Assembly (NCBI GenBank): GCA_963707125.1
Contig: CAVPOU010000019.1
Location: forward strand, 62,001-126,000
From: CAVPDE01 sp963707125
GTDB lineage: Bacteria > Desulfobacterota > DSM-4660 > Desulfatiglandales > HGW-15
Direction: 5' to 3'
DNA: 64,000 nt
The notes under the pieces were generated by a model. That model saw only the letters and a program-made list of their open reading frames with translations, was not told where the DNA came from and did not search any database. The number at the start of each line of letters is the position of its first letter. Positions within the stretch are counted from its first letter, which is position 1. A program made the translations under genes and the position numbers. Shown in pieces: positions 34,911 through 43,599 of this stretch.

Positions 34911-35528
34911 TCAGGAGAAGGCCCAGCCTATGGCAACGATACCGAAACCAAGCAGCAGGGCTCCTGAGATCCTGTTTGCGAGCCTGAGTTGCGCGGGCGT
35001 AAGCTGCGGGCTGAAGGTCCCCACGGTTGCGACAAGAATAGGCGCCCAGAGGGCTGAACCTACGAAAACGCCGGCAACCAGCTCTCCCGTTGAAATGTAG
35101 GCGTCCTGCCATCCGCTAACCCCCAGGGCGGAGAAGGTCGCCGTGAATACCAAAATCGCCAGAGGGTTTGTAAGCATAAGGAAAAGTGACGAGCCAAAAG
35201 AAGCAAGGAGCCCGTGGCCGCGTGCCTCAGGTGTCTTCTCCGTGGGATGAGTGAGGAATATCTTGATCCCTATGCCGATCAAGATGAGCCCGCCGGCCAA
35301 TCGGAGAACGGTGTGCTCGTTCTTTAGGAAGTTGGCAATATAGCTGACCCCCAATCCTGCGATAGCGCAGTAAAGAGCATCGACGACCGAAGCTCCAAGA
35401 ACGGTCGCGACGCCTGCGAGTCTTCCATCCATCAGCGTCCGCCTCACGCATAATAACCCGATCGGTCCAATGGGCGCACAGATGACGAAACCTGCAATGA
35501 GCCCTTTGATAAAGAAATTCGATTCCAC
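34911..35528 (-). CDS. LysE-family exporter
   Basis: A 205-aa inner-membrane protein with about six helices. The family motif GFVICAPIGPIGLLCVRRTLMDGRLAGVATVLGASVVDALY is present near the N-terminus in the shortened form IGPIGLLCVRRTLMDG. LysE members export amino acids or related metabolites. Convergent with the phosphate operon. No regulator is adjacent. Confidence 0.9.
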   Translation of the reverse strand: MESNFFIKGLIAGFVICAPIGPIGLLCVRRTLMDGRLAGVATVLGASVVDALYCAIAGLGVSYIANFLKNEHTVLRLAGGLILIGIGIKIFLTHPTEKTPEARGHGLLASFGSSLFLMLTNPLAILVFTATFSALGVSGWQDAYISTGELVAGVFVGSALWAPILVATVGTFSPQLTPAQLRLANRISGALLLGFGIVAIGWAFS

Positions 35529-35950
35529 TCTCTCTCCTCTGATACTCTCACCCGGCCTTCCCCATTAATGGGGAGGAGGATCCTTTTTTTTCGGATAGGC
35601 TATCGAGCCTGTTCTTCTTCAAGTGGATTTGAATAGCCATCACTTCAAAGGGGTGCTGGTAACTAACTGGAACCCATTGTCTATTTGATTTTCCAGAATG
35701 CTGGTAGTATAACCAATGGAAATAAAATGGCCAGAAAAAAAGGTGTATGTCACAAAACTGTCACAAGAGGTTAACGTGTGATTACTTATTCTGAAACCTG
35801 GTTCACACCTTCTACTTGAACGATGCAGTTCTGATTTCAGCGCACGTTCCGAAAATTCGCCTTGACTTAAGTGGGACATTGAAGAATTGATCGAGGGGTT
35901 AAACTTGAGGGCTACGAATAGAAAAGAGGGGTCAGAAACCTAACCGATGA
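35529..35950. other. Intergenic region without recognised gene
   Basis: About 420 bp of AT-rich DNA with short frames only. The longest, on the minus strand at 35640-35879, has no ribosome site or protein-like composition. No repeat family of the window is present. Confidence 0.6.
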
Positions 35951-36590
35951 TCACCTTGCCACTGGCTCGAACCGGTCTCCTGGTGAGACCTGCCTTTGTT
36001 TCACAAAATCCTGCCAGGGTATCACGCGCCTATCTGACAATTCCAAATGCTGAATCTCCAACTCTCCATCCGCCGTCGCTATCTTGAATCCCGAAGTGAT
36101 CGTACCGGGAGGAACCTGAATACTTGCAGCTCCAGCTCTCGCACGGACTATCTTGAGATTCTCAGTCTCCCCTTTCTTGTTCACATATCTTGATAGAGCA
36201 CCAGGCCAAGGCCATGTGGCACGACACCTCAACGCGATTGCCTCAGCTGACTCATCAAAACAAAGATAGCCGTCAGTCGCTGCTAGCTCCGGAGCCCACG
36301 TAGCCTGTGACTCATCCTGTGGCTCGCCTGCAAAATGGGCATCGTGATCGAGTGTTTTCAGCGCTGCATCGATGGCATCGCATGCTACACGAGCCAACCT
36401 GTAATGCAATTCGAACCATATTTCATCAGATGGAATCATGGTTTCACGTTGAACAAGTACCGGGCCAGCATAAGGCTGATCAGTAATTCGAAATACCGTG
36501 ACACCCGTCTTCTTCTCCCCTTTAAGTATCGCCCAGGCTATCGGTGAGGGGCCACGGTACTTTGGCAATAAAATATAACACGGGGCGAGG
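35951..36590 (-). pseudogene. C-terminal fragment of a formyltransferase (Fmt-like)
   Basis: From about 36585 the frame reads LLPKYRGPSPIAWAILKGEKKTG, then VFRITDQPYAGPVLVQRETM and a normal Fmt C-terminal domain (CRATWPWPGALSRYV). The first 100 or so residues, which hold the formyl-tetrahydrofolate site and catalytic Asn, are missing; upstream the frame runs as noise through another gene. Methionyl-tRNA formyltransferase formylates initiator tRNA, but this copy cannot do so. It may equally derive from a sugar formyltransferase. Confidence 0.8.
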
Positions 36591-36644
36591 TTGTCAATTT
36601 TATTCGAAGGGAAGGCGGAATTAAAACTGGAGGAATGCGGCCGA

Positions 36645-36863
36645 TTATTCTCGTGCGAGATCCGCAGATGAAGCGAGCGCGGCTCTACGGTCTTCACCCT
36701 GCCTCCGTTCCAGTGTTCTGCGGTCAATTCCGCTTCTGCGGTCACATCCGGAACGTCTTTCGGGAATGTGAGAGGTATATTGAAACCGCCTTCGCTCGAT
36801 TCCAGAACGCCTACCGGCGTTATCGGGAAGACGGACCGTTATTTCCTGATCGGTGTCGGTCAC
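36645..36863 (-). CDS. Small RRSGxDRR-repeat protein 1
   Basis: A 72-aa basic protein with repeated RRSG(x)(D/E)RR motifs: GRRSGIERRRF, ERRSGCDRRSGIDRR, ERRQGEDRR. Start is GTG at 36863, with AAGGAG ten bases upstream. No fold is recognised. Two related proteins occur in the window (37.1 and 54.5 kb). RxxxR clusters are typical of the N-terminal tail of PilZ-type cyclic-di-GMP receptors, but no PilZ domain follows. Confidence 0.6.
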   Translation of the reverse strand: MTDTDQEITVRLPDNAGRRSGIERRRFQYTSHIPERRSGCDRRSGIDRRTLERRQGEDRRAALASSADLARE

Positions 36864-37074
36864 AGCACAGCGCTCCTTCAGTCAGATTCTCGCTTGAACA
36901 TTCATCTCTTTGTTTCTCCGCGAAAAAATCTTGTTATTCCAAGCGACTAAGAAAGGCGAAGAGCAACACCATGGCCCGATGAGTAATAATTCCCTCTTAC
37001 AAGAGAAAATTTATTCCACTTTTTGGCGTAGGATTACATATTTGGTGGAGACGGCAATGGATAGTAGGCTGATA

Positions 37075-37317
37075 TCATATCAAAAGGATCGGAGCTCCAA
37101 TGATATTAACACTGACGCTTGACCAGTCAGTGATCCGTCTCCATTCTGATCTTCTCTCTAGTCTTGACCTCCTGTCATTTCCGCTTCTTCTCTCAGTTCC
37201 GCCGTTAGGGAAGTACTCCAGAGAATACGCCTCCCGTCTGTCAAACCCTGATCGACGATCCAATCCTGACCGACGATCCAATCCTGTTCGACGATCGGCC
37301 ATGGGGGGTGTTTTCAT
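37075..37317 (-). CDS. Small RRSGxDRR-repeat protein 2
   Basis: An 80-aa protein with five RR(S/T)G(x)DRR-type repeats (DRRTGLDRRSGLDRRSGFDRR; TERRSGNDRRS) and the tail EWRRITDWSSVSV. AAGGA lies six bases before the ATG. The aromatic tail WSSV plus arginine repeats appears to define a small family; role unknown. Confidence 0.65.
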   Translation of the reverse strand: MKTPPMADRRTGLDRRSGLDRRSGFDRREAYSLEYFPNGGTERRSGNDRRSRLERRSEWRRITDWSSVSVNIIGAPILLI

Positions 37318-37491
37318 GATTCATCCTTAGATTCAGATTCTTTCAGCTTGCCTAATAGAATTTGTCAATCTCATGTTCGTTTTCCAAGGATGAATACATT
37401 TAAGCATATTTTTATGTCTTTGTAAACAATTATGTATAGTTGAGCTCAATCTCTTCCAATACGCACAAGATCGGCTGAGCTGAGCAGTGCA

Positions 37492-37950
37492 TTGCTCCGC
37501 TTTTCCCTTTTTGAAATCGCCGTGATTCTGTTCATTATCTGCCTCTTCTTTGTCCTGGTGACCGTTCCCATCGAAGGGATCCTCTCCGGTGGGGACCTGG
37601 GTCAGGCCACCCGCATGCTCATGAGCGAAGTGAGCAAACTGAGAGGAGAGGCGGCCTACACGAGAAGGATCACGGTTTCACGCTTCTTGAAATCGTCATT
37701 TGCCTGGGGCTCATTGCCCTGGTCCTTGTGGCCGTCTTTCACCTGCAGGCGCAAAACCTGGACCTCCAGTCTGAAGCGCAGTTCATGACCACGGCGACCT
37801 GGCTTCTCCAGGAGAGGCTTTCCCAGATCCAGTCTCTGGAAGAGATTGAAGAAGGGACCAACTCAGGGGATTTCGGCAAAGACTATCCGGACTACACTTA
37901 CAAACAGGAAGTGAGTGAGGTACCGGATACGGAAGGCGATGCCACATTCG
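37492..37950 (+). pseudogene. Fused remnants of two type II secretion pseudopilin genes (GspH/GspI-like)
   Basis: At 37497 the frame FSLFEIAVILFIICLFFVLVT is the N-terminal helix of a GspH-type pseudopilin, but its leader peptide and the Gly before FSL are gone. It stops being pilin-like after KLRGEAAYTRR. At about 37663, one frame over, HGFTLLEIVICLGLIALVLVAVFHLQAQ starts a second (GspI-type) pseudopilin that fades after about 37950. An internal deletion seems to have joined the two genes. No other secretion genes remain here. Confidence 0.78.
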
Positions 37951-38285
37951 GACCGGCAACTGCATGTGCAAAACTGGCAGTTGTGAACGGTGGCGGAAGC
38001 TCTTTTGAGAAATATCCTTTGTCTAATAGGTCGAGAAGTTTTAGTGGCATTTCTCACGTTGCCTTTGTCTCAGGGTTGTACATTTTCAGTCGGCTACCGC
38101 CATGGGCCCTAATCGGGTAGGAGGAGGGCTTTCGCCCTCCGTCCTCTTGGAAGGTCAAGGTTTACTGGTGAAGAGATCAAGGGAGGGGGTAAACCTCTCC
38201 CATACGCCAGTGCTCTCACGCTGAAACCGTAAGTCGTTTACTCAACGAATCAACCAATCAACCGATAACCATTCAACACATTCAC
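37951..38285. other. Intergenic region after the pseudopilin remnant
   Basis: No gene, repeat or promoter was recognised between the fading pseudopilin frame and the end of livK. Confidence 0.5.
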
Positions 38286-39440
38286 TTACTTGTAGATCAC
38301 CGCTTTCCCGTCTTTCACGATATACATGAGCATGTCACGGACCATGTCGCCGTTGGCATCAAACTTGTTCTCCCCAAGGGCGCCCATCACACCGGGAGTA
38401 GCGGTCCCGATGCCGGTGAGCGCTTGGCATATTGCCTCACGGTTGGCGCCGCCCAGCTCAACCGCCTTCGCGATCAGCTCGACGCAGTCATTGGCCAGAC
38501 CTTCCACGAGTCCGGGTTCAGTCTGGAACTTCGCCTTGAACTCAGTCGCCCATTTTTGGATATAGGGTCTCTGGTCTTCAAGAGAGAAATAGCCGGAGTA
38601 GATGGTGCCGTCAGCCGCCTTGCCTGCCACCTTAATGTACTCCGGATGCCCGATCCCATCGGTGCCGAGGATCTGAGCATTCAGTCCAAGTTCCTGTGCC
38701 TGGCGGGCAATCAATGCGCCTTCCTTATAGTGCCCGGCGATAAAAAGAGCCTCCGCTTTCAAACCCTTGATCTTTGAAAGCTGTACCGTGAAGTCCGTGT
38801 CGTTCGGCTGATAGGCTTCGGATGCAACGATGGCCCCTTCCGGCATGCCCAGTTCCTTCATCGCCGTCTTGAACACATCACTCAACCCACGGCCATAGTC
38901 GTCATTGACATAGATGGTGGCATATTTGTTCCATTTTTTTTGGCCTGTTGCCCATTTGGCAATGAACCTTCCCTGGAAGGAATCCGTCGGTACGACTCTG
39001 AAAGAATAAGGGCCTGCCTGAGAGTAAGCAGGCGCCGTGGCTCCGATGGCGATCTGGACGAGCCCGGCCTTGTTCAGGATAGGCGCCCCAGCCAGAGCCA
39101 CAGTGCTGGTGACCGGGCCGACCATGGCAAGGACCTGGGCATTGTCCACGAAGCGCTGCGCAATGGATGCCCCTTCTCTGGGGTCGTTCTTGTCGTCCGC
39201 CACTTCGATCAGCTTCAACATGCGGGCCTTTGTTTCGCCTTTTGCCTTAACACCGCCTGCTGCGTTGATCCGCTCAATGGCGAAGATCGTCCCGGATTCA
39301 GCCTTCTTGCCCCAGGACGCTGCCCCGCCGCTCATGGGAGCGCAAAGCCCTATCCCAATGGTGTCCTCAGCCATCGCAGGAGTGAAGAATCCTGCCCCAA
39401 ACAACACTGCCAGTACGAACACGAAGATCTTCTTTTTCAT
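38286..39440 (-). CDS. livK: Branched-chain amino acid ABC transporter, binding protein
   Basis: A 384-aa periplasmic protein with signal peptide MKKKIFVFVLAVLFGAGFFTPAMA and the LivJ/LivK pattern GIGLCAPMSGGAASWGKKAESG, VGPVTSTVALAGAPI, FRVVPTDSFQG. AAAGGAGG lies seven bases before the ATG at 39440. It would deliver leucine/isoleucine/valine or a related amide or amino acid to LivHM. It is last in the operon and separated from livF by a 256-bp spacer with a repeat. Confidence 0.94.
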   Translation of the reverse strand: MKKKIFVFVLAVLFGAGFFTPAMAEDTIGIGLCAPMSGGAASWGKKAESGTIFAIERINAAGGVKAKGETKARMLKLIEVADDKNDPREGASIAQRFVDNAQVLAMVGPVTSTVALAGAPILNKAGLVQIAIGATAPAYSQAGPYSFRVVPTDSFQGRFIAKWATGQKKWNKYATIYVNDDYGRGLSDVFKTAMKELGMPEGAIVASEAYQPNDTDFTVQLSKIKGLKAEALFIAGHYKEGALIARQAQELGLNAQILGTDGIGHPEYIKVAGKAADGTIYSGYFSLEDQRPYIQKWATEFKAKFQTEPGLVEGLANDCVELIAKAVELGGANREAICQALTGIGTATPGVMGALGENKFDANGDMVRDMLMYIVKDGKAVIYK

Positions 39441-39534
39441 AACTTTCCTCCTTTCAAAAGTGATTGAGAATATCCTGTTTCCATGCCTCACCCTGCGCTC
39501 GCCTGCCGGGTCTCTGAGAAACCCTGTCTTGCAG

Positions 39535-39640
39535 GCTGATCAAAAGCGTTCAGATGCAAGGCATCCCGAAATTCCGAGGAGTGAGGCGTACACGGAAGTA
39601 CGCCGCAACGACTCGGAATGAGGGTACCGCCGCCCTTCGA
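39535..39640. repeat. AGGCGTAC-type hairpin repeat, copy 2
   Basis: CAGATGCAAGGCATCC..., then GAGGCGTACACGGAAGTACGCCGCAA: a hairpin AGGCGTAC/GTACGCC in the same frame of words as the copy at 18.56 kb. Lies between livF and livK. Confidence 0.7.
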
Positions 39641-39696
39641 CTTTGCTCAGGGCCATGAGCCTGTCGAATGACAGATGGGCGCTTTTCATCAGCCTG

Positions 39697-40410
39697 CTAT
39701 TCCTCTCCCAGATAGGCTTTGATGACATTCTCATTCTTCAAGAGGCTCTTCGCCGAATCCTGCAAGACGATTTGGCCACCGTTGAGAATGTATCCCCTGT
39801 CCGCTATGGAAAGAGCTTTCCTCAGGTTCTGCTCCACGAAAAAAATCGGAATTCCAATATGGCTCACCCTGGAGATAATTTCAAATACTTCATTCACCAG
39901 TTTCGGAGACAGACCCATGGAGGGTTCATCCATGATGATCATCTTTGGTTTTGCCATCAGGGCCCGGCCTATGGCGAGCATCTGCTGCTCCCCGCCGCTC
40001 AGGGTAATTCCGTCCTGGTCCAGCCTCTCCTTCAGGCGGGGGAAGAGCGAAAAAATCTCTTCCATTTCCGCCCCGATGTTGTAGCTCCCATTCCTCCGGT
40101 GCATGAAAGCACCCATTTCCAGGTTCTCTCTCACAGAGAGGCGGCCGAAAATCCTTCGGGATTCAGGGACCGGCGAAATCCCTTTCCTCACAACCGCGTG
40201 GGTCGGAAGTCCGTCAATTCGCTCGCCCATGAATTCTACAGTGCCCGAGGTAGGTTTCACAATGCCCAGGATGGTCTTCATGGTTGTGGACTTCCCGGAA
40301 GCATTTCCGCCCAGCAGGCAGACGATCTCCTTCTCCCCCACCTCGATGCTCACCTCATCGAGCGCTTTGATGGGACCGTAATGGGTTGTTACTTGAGTGA
40401 TCTTAAGCAT
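39697..40410 (-). CDS. livF: Branched-chain amino acid ABC transporter ATPase LivF
   Basis: A 237-aa ATPase: Walker A GGNASGKST (Asn in place of the usual Gly-Ala-Gly pattern), signature LSGGEQQMLAIGRALM, Walker B MIIMDEPSMGLSP. The short form without the LivG C-terminal extension identifies LivF. Works with LivG, LivH, LivM and the binding protein. Confidence 0.95.
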   Translation of the reverse strand: MLKITQVTTHYGPIKALDEVSIEVGEKEIVCLLGGNASGKSTTMKTILGIVKPTSGTVEFMGERIDGLPTHAVVRKGISPVPESRRIFGRLSVRENLEMGAFMHRRNGSYNIGAEMEEIFSLFPRLKERLDQDGITLSGGEQQMLAIGRALMAKPKMIIMDEPSMGLSPKLVNEVFEIISRVSHIGIPIFFVEQNLRKALSIADRGYILNGGQIVLQDSAKSLLKNENVIKAYLGEE

Positions 40411-40455
40411 AGAAATGGAACCACGATAGTTTCATAAATCAGATATGAAGCAGGT

Positions 40456-40612
40456 GTCCTTCAAATCCGAAATTCCAAGCACGAAGCTCGAAACAAATCC
40501 CAATGACAAAAATTCAAATGACCAAACCAGGTGAATCCTCAAAGGGTTTTGTTTTAAACATTGGAATTTTGAATTTTGACATTGTTTCGGATTGCGAATT
40601 TCGGATTTCATG
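40456..40612. repeat. TTCGGATT-type palindromic repeat, copy 3
   Basis: About 155 bp between livG and livF: AAATCCGAAATTCCAAGCACG at the left is mirrored by TTGCGAATTTCGGATTTCATG on the right, with the shared centre word TTTAAACATTGG. Its position inside the operon means that it is transcribed. Confidence 0.8.
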
Positions 40613-40618
40613 CTTATC

Positions 40619-41389
40619 TCAATCCTTTCCCAAATAGGCTTCTACGACCTTCGGGTGATTCCGCACCTCCGAGAAAGTTCCTTCCACGATCTTCTGCCCG
40701 TAGTCCAGAGCGACTACCCGGTGGCAAAGCTTCCTGATGAAGTTCATGTCGTGCTCAATGACCAGCACCGTCACCCCTCTCTCGTTGATGTCCAGGATTT
40801 TCTGCACCATCTGCATGGACTCCGCCGGATTCATACCCGCCGTGGGTTCATCGAGAAGCAGGAGTTTAGGCATTGAAACAAGGGCGCGTGCTATCTCAAG
40901 CCGCCTTCGATTGGCATAGGAAAGAGTCCAGGCAGGCCTGTCCTTCATGCTGATCAGCCGGTCCCCGAAAAGTCCCATGACCTCAAGAGCCCGGTCGATC
41001 AACTGCATTTTCTCCCTGCGTCCGCCGGGAAGGGCCAGCAACGCAGAGAAAATTCCTGCTTTAGTCCTGCAGTGGCCTCCCACCATCACGTTTTCAAGGA
41101 CAGAGAGGTTGTTGAAGGGTCGCTGGTTCTGGAAAGTCCTCGAGATCCCGCAGGTGATGATCTCGTGCGTTTTCCTGGCCAGAAGGTTGTCCTGCACCCC
41201 CTCCAGGTAGACCTCCCCTGCGTTGGCTTCAACCATGCCCGTCAGGACATTAAAGAAGGTGGTCTTTCCTGAGCCGTTGGGGCCGATGAGGCCTACGATT
41301 TCGCCTGCGGCCACTTGCACGTCAAATTTGTCGAGAGCCGTCAGGCCGCCGAAGAGCTTGGTTAGAGATTTTACTGAAAGGAGCGCCAT
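40619..41389 (-). CDS. livG: Branched-chain amino acid ABC transporter ATPase LivG
   Basis: A 256-aa ATPase with Walker A GPNGSGKTT, LivG-typical ITCGISRTFQNQRPFNNLSVLENVMVG, signature-like LSYANRRRLEIARAL (as usual for LivG, not LSGGQ), Walker B LLLLDEPTAGMNP. The gap to livM is four bases. Confidence 0.95.
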   Translation of the reverse strand: MALLSVKSLTKLFGGLTALDKFDVQVAAGEIVGLIGPNGSGKTTFFNVLTGMVEANAGEVYLEGVQDNLLARKTHEIITCGISRTFQNQRPFNNLSVLENVMVGGHCRTKAGIFSALLALPGGRREKMQLIDRALEVMGLFGDRLISMKDRPAWTLSYANRRRLEIARALVSMPKLLLLDEPTAGMNPAESMQMVQKILDINERGVTVLVIEHDMNFIRKLCHRVVALDYGQKIVEGTFSEVRNHPKVVEAYLGKD

Positions 41390-41393
41390 GGAA

Positions 41394-42353
41394 TCACACT
41401 TTGTACGTTGTCTGAAAGAGTTTCTTGCCGAACAACCCCTCCGGCTTGAAGATCATCATCAGAACCATGAATGCACCCACAGCCACCATCCTGTATTCAC
41501 TTGCCGACCTGAAGATCTCGGGGAGCCCGATCATGATGGCGGCGCCCACAATGGTCCCGGGTATGCTCCCCAGCCCCCCCATAATGGGGATGGTGACGAT
41601 CACGACGGATTCAAGAATCGTAAAACTGTTGGGGCTCACAAAGGACTGGAACACGGAAAAGAAACTCCCTGCCAGCGCGCCCAGGGCCGCTGAAAAAGCA
41701 AAGGCCAGGGTCTTGTAGAATGCCAGATGGATTCCCATGACAGCCGCCACGTCTTCATCTTCCCTGATGGCCATCCAGGCAAGACCCACCCTGGAATCTC
41801 TCACCCGGACGCACGCATAGATCGTTAGCAGAACAAAGAAAAGAATGAGATAGTAGTAACTCGTGTAGTTGTCGATCACGACCTTCCAGCTGAATAACTC
41901 AAGGCTAGGTGCGGGAATGGCGGGGATTCCTCTTGGACCCCGGGTCAGGGACATCCAGTTATTGGCTACAATGTAGACGATCTGACCGAATCCCAGGGTC
42001 ACCATGGCCAGATAGTCATCCCTGAGCCTGAGGGTGGGAAATCCGATAGCCAGGCCCATGAGCACGCCAAGACCCATGCCAATAGGCACCGTCCACCAGA
42101 AGGAGAGGCCATACCCCGTCATCAGAATCGCTGTCGTGTAGGCTCCCATGGCGTAGAAGGCGGCGTGCCCGATGTTGAGGAGCCCGGTAAAGCCCATCAC
42201 CACGTTCAACCCAAGGGCAAGGACGATGTAGAGATAGATGTAAATGATGACCCGCATGGCATAGTTGCTCTGCACCACCAAGGGGACCAGCATGCAAACG
42301 AGGAGGAATGCGATCTTAATGTACCACCTCGATAGGGCGAACCTCTCAGCCAT
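41394..42353 (-). CDS. livM: Branched-chain amino acid ABC permease LivM
   Basis: A 319-aa permease with eight to ten helices and the LivM core LGLNVVMGFTGLLNIGHAAFYAMGAYTTA and PTLRLRDDYLAMVTLGFGQI. I use the ATG at 42353; a GTG at 42440 would add 29 soluble residues and overlap the restored end of livH. It pairs with LivH to form the channel. Confidence 0.9.
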   Translation of the reverse strand: MAERFALSRWYIKIAFLLVCMLVPLVVQSNYAMRVIIYIYLYIVLALGLNVVMGFTGLLNIGHAAFYAMGAYTTAILMTGYGLSFWWTVPIGMGLGVLMGLAIGFPTLRLRDDYLAMVTLGFGQIVYIVANNWMSLTRGPRGIPAIPAPSLELFSWKVVIDNYTSYYYLILFFVLLTIYACVRVRDSRVGLAWMAIREDEDVAAVMGIHLAFYKTLAFAFSAALGALAGSFFSVFQSFVSPNSFTILESVVIVTIPIMGGLGSIPGTIVGAAIMIGLPEIFRSASEYRMVAVGAFMVLMMIFKPEGLFGKKLFQTTYKV

Positions 42354-42417
42354 GCTCACCAAAGGAGCCTTCACCGGCGTTGAGTCCCTTGTCGCGGCCT
42401 GCGAGCCGCCTTTTAAA

Positions 42418-43301
42418 TCATCGAGCCTTGAGTTTTTCACCGGACTTGAATTCTCCCAGCAGGCCTTCGGGCCTGAAAATCAGCGCGAGAATCAGGATGG
42501 CAAAAGCAACCGCATCCCGGTACATGGAGGAGACATAGGCTGCCCGGCTCCTTCAAAAATGCCCAGAAGCATACCGCCCAGCATGGCGCCGTAGATGTTC
42601 CCTATTCCTCCGAGCACTGCCGCTGCGAACGCTTTCATCCCTGCATTGAAACCCATGTACGGGTCAATGCTGTTGTAGTTGATGGCATAAAGGATCCCTG
42701 CCACCGCACCGAGCGACGATCCGACCACGAAGGTGAGAACGATCACCGCATTCGAGCTGATGCCCATCATTTCCGCCGCCTCACGATCTGCAGCCGTGGC
42801 GCGCATGGCCTTGCCAAGATAAGTTTTTTTCACGAAAACACTCAGAGCCACCATCAGGATCAGGGAGATGACCAAGATGAAGATCTTCTTGAAAGGAATG
42901 ACCACGGAGCCGATCAGGATGGGAGGAATGCCGAAGTCTATCTCAAAAACCTGGGATTCCGCTCCCCAGACAATCCTGGCCATGTTCTGCAGGAAAATGG
43001 ACATGCCCAGAACGCTGATGACTACGGCAAACCGCGGAGCCTCCCTGAGAGGACGATACGCAACCCGTTCAATCCCCACACCCAGAAGCGTCGCGAGCAT
43101 GATTCCCATCAAAGACGCAACAGGAAAAGGAACGGAGAGGGCGGTCGTGAACCACCATGTGAAAAAGGCGCCGGTCATGAAAATCTCGCCATGGGCAAAG
43201 TTGATCAGCTTGACGATGCCGTAGACCATCGTGTACCCGATGGCGAGAAGGGCATACATGGCGCCCAGATTAATCCAGTTGACGAGCTGCTGCCAAAACA
43301 C
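42418..43301 (-). CDS. livH: Branched-chain amino acid ABC permease LivH, frameshifted near its end
   Basis: The protein reads as a normal LivH (LVNWINLGAMYALLAIGYTMVYGIVKLINFAHGE... in the shortened form IGYTMVYGIVKLINFAHGEI) up to MLLGIFEGAG, then goes out of frame and stops at 42492. One extra G in the GGG run at 42543-42545 (coding strand) restores AAYVSSMYRDAVAFAILILALIFRPEGLLGEF, the universal LivH C-terminus (its core RPEGLLGEF), ending at 42418 against livM. The defect is in a homopolymer inside a conserved operon, so a read error is likely. Confidence 0.85.
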
Positions 43302-43378
43302 GGTCGTTGTCCTCTAATCATCCCCCAATGATAAACGCGTCGGTTTGTACCTTCATGCCTCCCAGGCGATACCAGGAT

Positions 43379-43542
43379 CAAATTCGAATATCGAAATCCG
43401 AAATCCGAAACAAATTCAAAATCGAAAATTAAAATGCTCGAAACAAATGCAAATCCGTCTCCTGTCGGACCTTGTTTCGAATTTTGGTTATTTGAATTTC
43501 ATGTTTGTTTCGAGCTTCGTGCTTCCAATTTCGGATTTTCGC
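43379..43542. repeat. TTCGGATT-type palindromic repeat, copy 4
   Basis: AAATCCGAAATCCGAAACAA on the left is mirrored by TTGTTTCGAGCTTCGTGCTTCC and ATTTCGGATTTTCG on the right. It separates the AOR-ferredoxin gene from livH. Confidence 0.8.
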
Positions 43543-43599
43543 CACCCCTATAGGGATATGAGCGAGATCCACCGGGTCTCCTGTCCCTGAGACCAAGCT

